Shown here: one piece after another, positions 1-5,433 of the stretch
How the letters are laid out: every line of letters starts with the position of its first letter
How positions within the stretch are numbered: position 1 is the stretch's first letter
Assembly (NCBI GenBank): GCA_020718925.1
Contig: DYRC01000281.1
Span: forward strand, 1-5,435
Reading direction: 5' to 3'
Source of the DNA: Desulfonema limicola
GTDB taxonomy: Bacteria; Desulfobacterota; Desulfobacteria; Desulfobacterales; DYRC01
Length of the DNA stretch: 5,435 nt
The notes under the pieces: generated by a model
Told to the model about the DNA's origin: nothing
The model's database searches: none
What the model saw: only the letters and a program-made list of their open reading frames with translations
Translations under genes and position numbers: made by a program

Positions 1-40
1 TCTTGGTAATCCCAAAATCCTGAAAATCTTGGTTCAAGAC
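1..40. repeat. 9-bp-periodic intergenic repeat (partial at window edge)
   Basis: The gene-free left edge reads as consecutive 9-base units: GGTAATCCC (5-13), AAAATCCTG (14-22), AAAATCTTG (23-31) and GTTCAAGAC (32-40). The two central units differ at one base. TCTTGGT occurs at 1-7 and again at 27-33. On the minus strand this is the 'CAGGATTTT' style of short periodic repeat that I recall as dispersed in intergenic regions of Desulfobacterota, Bacteroidota and cyanobacteria; that link is from memory. The repeat begins directly after the last gene of the minus-strand run and probably continues beyond the window. Confidence 0.5.
23..39 (-). terminator. weak terminator-like hairpin after the last gene
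   Basis: On the minus strand, TCTTG (39-35) and CAAGA (31-27) can pair around a three-base loop and are followed by TTTT (26-23), 11 bases beyond the stop codon of the last gene. The stem has only five pairs, of which two are G-C, so it would be weak. The same bases belong to the periodic repeat, so the hairpin may be incidental. It is the only terminator-like structure seen downstream of the gene run. Confidence 0.2.
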
Positions 41-49
41 AGTCTGAGT

Positions 50-583
50 TCAAGCGGCTGATAATACATTGACATTCATGCTGTCATAAGAGCGGAAGAT
101 GATTTTTTCCCGATCCCGCCGTTTTTCAGGAAATGGCAGAAATTCAAGCGTTTTCAACTTCTCCGAAGCATCCTGTTTGGAAAAAACAGCATCCAAGCCT
201 TCTCCGATACTCTGTCCTGAAACCGTATCCAGCACAATAGCGGTTTTACCGTCTGACACCATAGAAAACGGAATCTGATATGTGTCTATCAGCCTTGATG
301 CCGCAAGGATTTCCCGCTCCCGTGAGCCTAAAGAGCCAGCCGCGCATTTTATCGCCATCAGCCGTCTGCCATTCACGCGCACAATGAGATCAATTTTAGA
401 GCGATAAACTTCGCCAGCGATAAGCAGTTCTAACGGCGCGTCCACTTCAATATCCTGCTTGGCAAAGCCTTTTTGCTCAATCAGAAAGCGTTCTACGGTT
501 TGACGGTTTTCTTCCGCGCCGATGAGCGGCGTTTCTTTTCCGGTAACAACATCATAAGTTATATCAACTGTTTTTGAATCCAT
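50..583 (-). CDS. HsdR N-terminal-like (HSDR_N_2-type) small protein, probable pseudo-nuclease
   Basis: A 177-residue single-domain protein resembling the stand-alone type I restriction enzyme R-subunit N-terminal domain (PD-(D/E)XK fold). Visible elements are a helix with E25-N-R near the start, a beta segment with D65 in SKIDLIV, and a strand ending M76-A-I-K79-C. In active family members this last strand carries E-x-K; here the Glu position is Ala77, while Lys79 is kept. The following segment, GSLGSREREILAASRLI, suits the helix after the core. Catalysis is therefore doubtful and a binding or structural role is possible. I chose the ATG at 583 because a GAGAG ribosome-binding site lies 8 bases upstream; an in-frame TTG at 598 would add five residues and overlap the upstream stop by 4 bases. 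No helicase or methylase domain is attached or nearby, so this is not a type I restriction system. Family call fairly sure; cellular role unknown. Confidence 0.75.
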   Translation of the reverse strand: MDSKTVDITYDVVTGKETPLIGAEENRQTVERFLIEQKGFAKQDIEVDAPLELLIAGEVYRSKIDLIVRVNGRRLMAIKCAAGSLGSREREILAASRLIDTYQIPFSMVSDGKTAIVLDTVSGQSIGEGLDAVFSKQDASEKLKTLEFLPFPEKRRDREKIIFRSYDSMNVNVLSAA

Positions 584-591
584 GATGATTT

Positions 592-596
592 CTCTC
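592..596 (-). promoter_or_regulatory. ribosome-binding site deciding the start at 583
   Basis: GAGAG lies 8 bases before the ATG at 583 and overlaps the TGA stop (597-595) of the preceding gene. This favours ATG 583 over the TTG at 598, for which no site is evident, and suggests translational coupling between the two genes. Confidence 0.5.
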
Positions 597-1278
597 AAAA
601 GTTATAGGAATAATATAATGCGATACCCTTTTCCCGAACATAGCCTCTGACTTCCGGCGCGCTGACCATGTATGTAACCATTACCGGAAATATTTCATCA
701 AAAACATCCTGAAGCCGGTTGAGCTTTTTTCGGATAAAATCATTCACATCATTTACAGATAATTGGGATTTGCCTTCGCCGATAATCGTTATGCTTTTGC
801 CATCTTTGTTTAAGGCTCTGCCCAGTATGTTGACTTCAATATTGCGCCCGGTTCGGTCTTTCACATAATCTCTGATTAATCTTTCCTGAACAGTGATGCC
901 GAAATCCTGTTTCAGTAAAGCAGGCAGCGCAGGATATGCTTTGTCTTCGATTCCGTATCCTACGGTCGTGGAGAGTCCGCCAATCTGCTTTTTGGTATCT
1001 TTGTGTTCAACAACCAACTGATGAAGCTCGTTTTCTGTGCGTTTCTGCGCCTCAGCCAACTCTTTCTGCGCCTCAGCCAATTCCTGAACCCGCATCTCCG
1101 TCTGCCTCTGAGCTTTGCTGAGTTCTTTGACATTATCGGTCAGTTCTTTGAGTTCAACCTTTGTAGCCACATTTTGCAGTTCCTCATAGACCATACCGAT
1201 AATATAAGCGATTTTTCTGGCTGCCCGCTCATCCATCGTTTCTGTCAGATCGTCATATATCTTCAATGTATTCAGCAT
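595..1278 (-). CDS. coiled-coil protein with C-terminal PD-(D/E)XK-like nuclease domain (DUF3782-like)
   Basis: A 227-residue cytosolic protein in two parts. Residues about 30-100 are rich in Glu, Lys and Gln in heptad order, including two near-identical AEAQKEL/AEAQKRT heptads, and should form a long coiled coil that makes it oligomeric. Residues about 105-227 resemble the PD-(D/E)XK-type domain of DUF3782-like proteins, sometimes labelled 'chordopoxvirus fusion protein-like' because of the coiled coil. Candidate catalytic residues are E111, E148 in IEVNILG, and E168-G-K170 in IIGEGKSQ, followed by a helix; all seem intact, so metal-dependent nuclease activity is possible. It starts at ATG 1278 with a strong GGAGGA site and overlaps the end of epmA by 7 bases. 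The next gene is another nuclease-fold protein. Substrate and biological role are unknown; such genes are often multicopy in large bacterial genomes, which is from memory. Confidence 0.75.
   Translation of the reverse strand: MLNTLKIYDDLTETMDERAARKIAYIIGMVYEELQNVATKVELKELTDNVKELSKAQRQTEMRVQELAEAQKELAEAQKRTENELHQLVVEHKDTKKQIGGLSTTVGYGIEDKAYPALPALLKQDFGITVQERLIRDYVKDRTGRNIEVNILGRALNKDGKSITIIGEGKSQLSVNDVNDFIRKKLNRLQDVFDEIFPVMVTYMVSAPEVRGYVREKGIALYYSYNF
1042..1080 (-). repeat. 21-bp tandem repeat encoding coiled-coil heptads
   Basis: The same 18 bases occur at 1042-1059 and 1063-1080, a period of 21 bases or exactly seven codons. The copies encode successive AEAQK-containing heptads of the coiled coil. 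Identity at the DNA level suggests a recent in-frame duplication, or a slippage-prone stretch that can change coiled-coil length without breaking the frame. Confidence 0.8.
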
Positions 1279-2195
1279 AAATCCTCCGGTGTAAAACTCA
1301 CCACATCATCAATTTGGGTTACATTGGCAAACAACATCATCAGCCGATCAATTCCTAATGCGTTTCCTGATGCTTGGGGCATTTTCTCCATAGATTGCAG
1401 AAACTTTTCCGGCATGGGATAACCTGTTTTCCCGGCAGCTTTTCTGAGGCTTAACTCATTTTCAAAGCGCTTTCGCTGAATAACGGGATCGGTCAGTTCG
1501 CTGAATGCGTTGCATAGTTCAATGCCGCAGATATAAAGCTCAAATCTTTCAGCAAATCGCGCGTCATCAGCTTTCAATTTTGCCAACGCGCCGCATTCGG
1601 CAGGATAATCATATAAAAACAATGGCTTTTGTCTGCCAAGTTTGGGAGCGATCTCACAGCCGATAATCTCGTCAAATTTCCCGTAAGCCAGCGCATATTT
1701 CATGGATATGGGTGAAAATTTATCAAAAGCCTCGCTGACGCTCATTCTGTCCCAGGGGCGTCTGAGGTCAACGCTGTCTTGTCCGTAAATGAGTTCTTCT
1801 CCGAAATCGTTGCGCCGGGCAAGAAAGCGGATCATATCTTCGCATTCGCTCATCATCTCCTGATAACCGCTGTTCGCGCAATACCATTCCAGCATGGTAA
1901 ATTCGGGAAGATGAAGCTGCCCCCGCTCATTTTGCCGGAAACATTTGCAGATTTGAAAAATATGCGTATAGCCTGCGGCTAAAAGCTGCTTCATGCACAA
2001 TTCCGGAGAGCTGTGCAGAAACCACTCTCCTGACGGCGGCGCGTCAATATGCGCTTCCGGCGCGGGCGCGGGAATCCGTATCGGTGTTTCCACTTCCATG
2101 TAATCATGGTCAAAAAAATACATGCGGACAGACTGGATAATCTCTGAGCGGAGTTCCAGATACGGTCTGATAAATGATTGTCTGAATGCTTTCAC
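1272..2195 (-). CDS. epmA: elongation factor P--(R)-beta-lysine ligase (EpmA/PoxA/GenX)
   Basis: A class II aminoacyl-tRNA synthetase paralogue related to the LysRS catalytic core. It activates (R)-beta-lysine with ATP and attaches it to a conserved lysine of translation factor EF-P, helping ribosomes pass polyproline stretches. The protein has 307 residues (E. coli EpmA about 325) and begins directly in the catalytic domain, with no anticodon-binding domain. Motif 1 region: DYMEVETPI (31-39). Substrate-site region: SSPELCMKQLLAAG (62-75). Motif 2: FRQNE (86-90) continuing to PEFTMLEWY. Family signature: GIELCNAFSELTD (224-236). Motif 3: GNALGIDR (277-284), with Ala279 where LysRS has Gly, as in E. 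coli EpmA. The middle is somewhat shorter than in E. coli. The start is GTG at 2195, 6 bases after the deacetylase stop and without a clear Shine-Dalgarno site; the next Met (residue 25) would remove part of the fold. EF-P and EpmB are not in the window. Confidence 0.95.
   Translation of the reverse strand: MKAFRQSFIRPYLELRSEIIQSVRMYFFDHDYMEVETPIRIPAPAPEAHIDAPPSGEWFLHSSPELCMKQLLAAGYTHIFQICKCFRQNERGQLHLPEFTMLEWYCANSGYQEMMSECEDMIRFLARRNDFGEELIYGQDSVDLRRPWDRMSVSEAFDKFSPISMKYALAYGKFDEIIGCEIAPKLGRQKPLFLYDYPAECGALAKLKADDARFAERFELYICGIELCNAFSELTDPVIQRKRFENELSLRKAAGKTGYPMPEKFLQSMEKMPQASGNALGIDRLMMLFANVTQIDDVVSFTPEDLC
1282..1287 (-). promoter_or_regulatory. strong ribosome-binding site inside the end of epmA
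   Basis: GGAGGA lies 3 bases before the ATG at 1278, inside the last codons of epmA. The start and the upstream stop share the sequence ATGCTGA (1278-1272). The near-perfect site means the coiled-coil nuclease gene can be translated efficiently by itself as well as by coupling to epmA. Confidence 0.75.
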
Positions 2196-2201
2196 TGCCG
2201 A

Positions 2202-3518
2202 TTACTTGCCTTTTTTCAAATACGCGTCTGTGGTTCTGTCCTGAAGAAATACATGCTGAAAATTTTTCTGAGTTGCAGACTCATACCACTGATAGCCCTG
2301 TTCCACGCATTTTTTGCACGCTTTTCGGGGAATGTGAACCGCAAGAATATGCGTTCCCCGATCCGAACTTGAATCAATCCGCAAAGTTCCGCCGCAATCC
2401 GCACAAATCCGAATAGTCTCCTGCTGCTTTTCAAAAATGCTGTCTGTATCATAAAAGATTTTACGATCCCGCTCGTCAAATTCTTTTTTGCCGTAAAGCT
2501 TTGCCTTTTCTTCTTCGCGCCCCAGCCAGCCGCTCATCACTTTTCCGGACAGCCGCGCAATAAAATCCGTAACATCCTGCTTTTGGCGGATTTTTATCGG
2601 ATCATAATCCGGTTCTCTGACTTTGCTGTAATCCAAGCCTGCCATTGCCAGAATGATGCCGACATTCATATACGGCAGCGCGCCTTCAATCGAATATCCG
2701 CCTTCCAGCACCGCAATATCCGCATTGAGCATTTCCGTCAGCTTCGCATAGCCCTGGGCGGAAAAATTCATGTTGGTAATCGGATCTCCGTAATGGTTGT
2801 CCTGACCTGCGGAATTGATAATAATATCCGGCTTGAAATCATTTAAAATCGGCAGAACAATATTCTCGGTGGCATATAAAAAGCCTTCTTCCGAAGTTTG
2901 GGGCGGAAGAGGGATATTGACCGTTGTGCCATACGCATTGGGTCCGCCTTTTTCATTGATAAATCCGGTGCCGGGATACAGCGTCCGTCCATTTTGGTGC
3001 ATAGAAATGAACAGCGTATTCGGATCATGCCAGTAAATATCCTGTGTGCCATCGCCGTGATGACAATCCGTATCCACAATCGCCACCTTGTTGACGCCGT
3101 AAGCCTGCCGTAAATACTCGATCATCACGGCTTCGATATTGATATTGCAGAATCCCCGCGCCCCGTGAACCACCCGCATGGCATGATGTCCGGGCGGTCT
3201 GACTAAGGCAAAGCCCTTTTTCACCTGCTTTTCCATGACCGCAATGCCGATGGTTTTTGCGCCGCCCGCGCTGATAAAATGGGATTCTGTGGTAACAGCC
3301 CAAGGATCCGGCACACAGAAATGCACCCGCCGGATGTCCTGAACCGTTACCAAATCCGGCTTGTATTCCGTAATTCCCTCGATGTCGAATATGCCTTCTT
3401 CCGACACCTGATCCTGAGTATATAACAGCCGCTCTTCCCGTTCAGGATGGCTGGGGCTGATTGCCCAATCGAATGCCGGAAAAAATACCAGTCCGGTTTT
3501 ATGTCTGGCTTGCAGCAT
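2202..3518 (-). CDS. histone deacetylase-superfamily zinc amidohydrolase with C-terminal zinc ribbon
   Basis: A 438-residue cytosolic enzyme of the arginase/deacetylase fold (class II HDAC, AcuC and acetylpolyamine amidohydrolase relatives). It should hydrolyse acyl-amide bonds on lysine side chains, polyamines or similar amines. The active site looks complete: RPPGHH with the His111-His112 relay; VDTDCHHGDGTQ with zinc ligands Asp151 and His153; SAGQDNHYGDP with zinc ligand Asp240; and LEGGY with transition-state Tyr275. The catalytic domain ends near residue 300. About 140 further residues include a basic/acidic helical stretch and C-x2-C (372, 375) plus C-x2-C (401, 404), typical of a zinc ribbon and not usual for AcuC-type proteins of about 380 residues or fewer. 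ATG 3518 has AGGAGA 7 bases upstream. It lies 28 bases after the broken Rpn-like gene and 6 before epmA. Superfamily is sure; protein versus small-molecule substrate cannot be decided. Confidence 0.93.
   Translation of the reverse strand: MLQARHKTGLVFFPAFDWAISPSHPEREERLLYTQDQVSEEGIFDIEGITEYKPDLVTVQDIRRVHFCVPDPWAVTTESHFISAGGAKTIGIAVMEKQVKKGFALVRPPGHHAMRVVHGARGFCNINIEAVMIEYLRQAYGVNKVAIVDTDCHHGDGTQDIYWHDPNTLFISMHQNGRTLYPGTGFINEKGGPNAYGTTVNIPLPPQTSEEGFLYATENIVLPILNDFKPDIIINSAGQDNHYGDPITNMNFSAQGYAKLTEMLNADIAVLEGGYSIEGALPYMNVGIILAMAGLDYSKVREPDYDPIKIRQKQDVTDFIARLSGKVMSGWLGREEEKAKLYGKKEFDERDRKIFYDTDSIFEKQQETIRICADCGGTLRIDSSSDRGTHILAVHIPRKACKKCVEQGYQWYESATQKNFQHVFLQDRTTDAYLKKGK
2307..2405 (-). other. 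zinc-ribbon-like segment of the deacetylase
   Basis: Residues 372-404 of the deacetylase contain CADC and CKKC separated by 25 residues, a spacing suited to one zinc ion in a ribbon. It resembles neither the ubiquitin-binding ZnF of eukaryotic HDAC6, which has more Cys and His ligands, nor any catalytic part of the fold. A role in substrate or partner binding is an inference. Confidence 0.65.
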
Positions 3519-3525
3519 GAATGTT

Positions 3526-3531
3526 TCTCCT
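3526..3531 (-). promoter_or_regulatory. ribosome-binding site of the deacetylase gene
   Basis: AGGAGA lies 7 bases before ATG 3518 within the 28-base spacer that follows the broken Rpn-like gene. The spacer has no hairpin and is too short for an obvious complete promoter, so the deacetylase is probably read from a transcript starting farther upstream but initiates translation independently. Confidence 0.7.
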
Positions 3532-3546
3532 ATTTCTGTTTATCGG

Positions 3547-4163
3547 CTAATTGTAAAATTTTCGCAACTCATCCGGAGATGAGACTGTTTTCAGTCCTTC
3601 CTGAATCATATTCAGAATATCCGGATTTTCAATACCTTGAATTTCAGACAGAATATTCAGACACGGCATTCCGAATTTTAACTCCAGCCCGACTTCGATC
3701 CCTTTCAATAGCCCGCGCCGGATTCCCTGCTGAATTCCGATTCTTTCAACGCTGGTTATATATGGCATTTTATTCTCCTTTTCATAGTCGCTGATTTCTT
3801 TCCAAAATCCCTGTTCAAGTTCATCCGGAAGAGCCATCAGCCAGTCAATGAACCGAAAAAGTTTCAGCACATTTTCACGGCTGTATCCCTTTGCATACAG
3901 CATTTTAACCAAATTCAGCTTCCATCGGAATCTGTTATTCGGAGACTTTCGGTTCGCCAAACACGCACCAGTTTATCCGCAAGTCTCCGCCCATGCTCGG
4001 ATTCCCGGACTATCTGCTGAAATTCTTTGTCTAAGAAGTCATATCCTTTTTTCCAATCTACATCACAAGCCATATTTGGAAAAAAGAATTCTGCAAATTC
4101 CCGAAAATAACATTCCAACGCCTCTTTCCACGGACTGTCGGAATCATCAGCCTGATATTTCAT
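3547..4163 (-). pseudogene. broken Rpn-family (PD-(D/E)XK nuclease/transposase-like) cytosolic protein gene with internal deletion
   Basis: Two pieces of one gene family lie in order but in different frames. The 5' piece (4163 to about 3951) begins at ATG and encodes the typical N-terminus: SPWKEALECYF, FLDKEFQQIV and RRLADKLVRVWR, with Asp63 at the nuclease-core position; its frame then runs on to a TGA at 3915. The 3' piece (about 3954 to 3547, TAG stop) encodes the typical C-terminal half: RFRWKLNLVK, GYSRENVLKLFRFIDWLMAL, MPYITSVERIGI, then glycine-spaced GI-x2-G repeats and GLELKFG. It has no ATG until well inside its conserved part. Intact relatives, as I remember them, are around 300 residues and have a middle section of roughly 110 residues with the E-x-Q/K catalytic motif; that section is missing and the join is out of frame. 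The start is 3 bases after the upstream stop. A nonfunctional remnant is most likely; short products from either piece are possible. Confidence 0.8.
3945..3960 (-). other. deletion/frameshift junction in the Rpn-like pseudogene
   Basis: The conserved N-terminal piece ends at V-W-R (codons 3962-3954), and the conserved C-terminal piece is recognisable from K-S-P (codons 3948-3940) onward in the -1 frame. The break therefore lies within about 16 bases. The stretch ACCGAAAG here is a plausible site of recombination between short matching sequences. No classic X-XXY-YYZ slippery heptamer with a following hairpin was evident, so programmed frameshifting is not favoured. Confidence 0.6.
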
Positions 4164-4166
4164 TAT

Positions 4167-5420
4167 TTATCTCTGCCTGAATGTAGCCGTGTCCATTTTC
4201 CAATAAAAGCCTGAAGCATCTGCGGGAACCGGCGTATAGTCAAGCGTAAATTCAAAGGTTGTGCCATGATGCTGAATACATACGTTCAATCTCAGATCAT
4301 CGGACACCGAAATACACGCGGCAGGGTCTCTTTGTATTTGCGCGAAGGTGGAAATATCCGCTTTCCAATAAAAATCCCAAAGTTCTTCGGAAACCTGCGC
4401 GTAATTAAGCACGAAACCATATTGACTGCCCTGATACTGTGCAAAAATATTCAGCTTCAGATCATCGCCTACCTCAATGCAGTTTGTTATTACCGGACTT
4501 GCCCCGCCTTTCCATGAATTATAGAAATAGTTGAGCAGGGGAACAAACTCGGCTACGGCTTTCTGCTGACCTTCGGAATTGGGATGACTGTCCCATTCGT
4601 TGAACGGATAGTAAGCAAAATTGCCTGAATTTGAACTTGTAACATGCTCCACCGTTCCGCTGCTGATGCGGTGGTGATTATCAGGATGAGTCATAACATT
4701 GAAATAATCGAATACCGCGACATTTTTGTACGGATATGCGGACAGCCAGTTATTCATCAGCCAGTTGTTGAACGCACGCGCATTGGCAGCCCGCCGGGCT
4801 TTTGACAGGTCAGGATCATCCGGAGATTCGTTTTCTGTCTGGGGCGGGGCGGTGATGACGATGAACAGCTTATCCTGACGGGTCTGAAAATAGGTCAGAA
4901 TTTTGTTATACACCGCTTTGGCATTGCTGACGCTATATGAATCATTGGGTTCGGATGCCGCAGGATCATCGGGATTTCCGTACAGATTGGAATTTGGAAA
5001 ACAGGATTTGAACATGACGATGGTATTTTCTCCGCCGGGGGCTGTCGGCAGACGCGACCATGCACCGAAATCGCCGATATTCTGAGCAGTTTCGGAATAC
5101 ACCGCATTCATGATAGTGCCGCTGTTTTCCCCGGTGAACCATTCTGTCCAGTTGGGAATATCTGTGCGGCTTCCGATGCCATTCGGTCCCCATTCATAGT
5201 TTGTGGCGCTGACATAATAGTTGTTGTTCATCAGCGCTGTCCCTAATCCTCCGTAAATATAATCGTTGGGATCAGCCAGCCAGTGTCCGCCGGTGGAATG
5301 GTGGATAAACACCAGTTTTACCGGCGAAGCGGGCGGAGTGGTATCCGCTCCGAAGATAACGCCGGGAATTAAAGCAACAATCATCAGAATTACCGCAAGA
5401 ATAAAATTTTTTCGGTTCAT
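4167..5420 (-). CDS. exported SGNH-hydrolase-like protein with two C-terminal repeats
   Basis: A 417-residue protein with a clear signal peptide: N-R-K near the start, a hydrophobic core (residues 6-23) and a likely cut near residues 24-25, so it acts outside the cytoplasm. Residues about 34-300 look like an SGNH/GDSL-type hydrolase. The first strand leads into FIHHSTGGHWL, with Ser42 as candidate nucleophile; KSCFPNSN (138-145) lies mid-domain; and the C-terminal block is WDSHPNSEG, with Asp277 and His279 as the D-x-H pair. An esterase acting on acylated carbohydrate or lipid is likely, but the substrate is unknown. Residues 314-359 and 369-414 are two copies of a C-terminal repeat. ATG 5420 has AAGGAG 7 bases upstream. 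It is followed after 3 bases by the broken Rpn-like gene. The sequence upstream of 5435 is not visible, so whether it is the first gene of the operon is unknown. Confidence 0.8.
   Translation of the reverse strand: MNRKNFILAVILMIVALIPGVIFGADTTPPASPVKLVFIHHSTGGHWLADPNDYIYGGLGTALMNNNYYVSATNYEWGPNGIGSRTDIPNWTEWFTGENSGTIMNAVYSETAQNIGDFGAWSRLPTAPGGENTIVMFKSCFPNSNLYGNPDDPAASEPNDSYSVSNAKAVYNKILTYFQTRQDKLFIVITAPPQTENESPDDPDLSKARRAANARAFNNWLMNNWLSAYPYKNVAVFDYFNVMTHPDNHHRISSGTVEHVTSSNSGNFAYYPFNEWDSHPNSEGQQKAVAEFVPLLNYFYNSWKGGASPVITNCIEVGDDLKLNIFAQYQGSQYGFVLNYAQVSEELWDFYWKADISTFAQIQRDPAACISVSDDLRLNVCIQHHGTTFEFTLDYTPVPADASGFYWKMDTATFRQR
4179..4316 (-). repeat. C-terminal protein repeat, copy 2
   Basis: Residues 369-414 of the exported protein start with CISVSDDLRLNV and end with FYWKMDTATF. 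The shared frame with copy 1 is C-I-x-V-x-D-D-L-x-L-N, G, F-x-L-x-Y, F-Y-W-K and T-F. It looks like a small beta-rich module. I recall similar '..YxFxLxYxxxP....YWK' repeats at the ends of exported Desulfobacterota proteins, without a known function. Confidence 0.7.
4344..4481 (-). repeat. C-terminal protein repeat, copy 1
   Basis: Residues 314-359 of the exported protein start with CIEVGDDLKLNI and end with FYWKADISTF. The copy begins 55 residues before copy 2 and is joined to it by a nine-residue linker. The two copies have clearly diverged, so the duplication is old compared with the heptad duplication at 1042-1080. Confidence 0.7.
5346..5420 (-). other. signal peptide of the exported hydrolase
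   Basis: Residues 1-25 have a basic start (R3, K4), a long hydrophobic core rich in Ile, Leu, Val and Ala, and a small-residue end G-A before the polar D-T-T-P-P linker. There is no Cys at the cut region, so this is a Sec-type signal rather than a lipoprotein signal. Confidence 0.85.
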
Positions 5421-5427
5421 GGCGACT

Positions 5428-5433
5428 CTCCTT
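5428..5433 (-). promoter_or_regulatory. ribosome-binding site of the exported hydrolase
   Basis: AAGGAG lies 7 bases before ATG 5420. It supports this start; the next in-frame Met (residue 13) would cut into the signal peptide. The promoter, if adjacent, is beyond the right edge of the window. Confidence 0.8.

Noticed and set aside
1..49. CRISPR array fragment at the left edge
   Set aside because: The units are 9 bases long and contiguous, with no spacers and no cas gene nearby.
50..598. Type I restriction-modification system
   Set aside because: Only a small HsdR-N-like domain is present. No helicase motor, HsdM or HsdS is in the window, and the catalytic Glu is missing.
936..1422. Plus-strand open frames opposite the coiled-coil gene and the end of epmA
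   Set aside because: They lie antisense to well-supported genes and their composition mirrors the repeat on the other strand. They show no recognisable domain.
1272..2195. Lysyl-tRNA synthetase rather than EpmA
   Set aside because: There is no anticodon-binding domain, the length is about 300 residues, and the GIELxNxFxELTD and GNALGIDR motifs match EpmA.
2178..3113. Several short frames on both strands within the deacetylase gene
   Set aside because: They overlap a gene with a complete active-site signature and contain no motif of their own.
3519..3546. Terminator or promoter between the Rpn-like pseudogene and the deacetylase
   Set aside because: The 28-base spacer contains no hairpin with a T-run and no convincing -35/-10 pair.
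3915..3960. Programmed -1 frameshift joining the two pieces of the Rpn-like gene
   Set aside because: No good slippery heptamer and stem-loop is apparent, and a fused product would still lack the middle of the nuclease domain.
3447..4180. Plus-strand frames opposite the Rpn-like pseudogene
   Set aside because: The minus-strand frames carry clear conserved family segments; the plus-strand translations do not resemble anything known.
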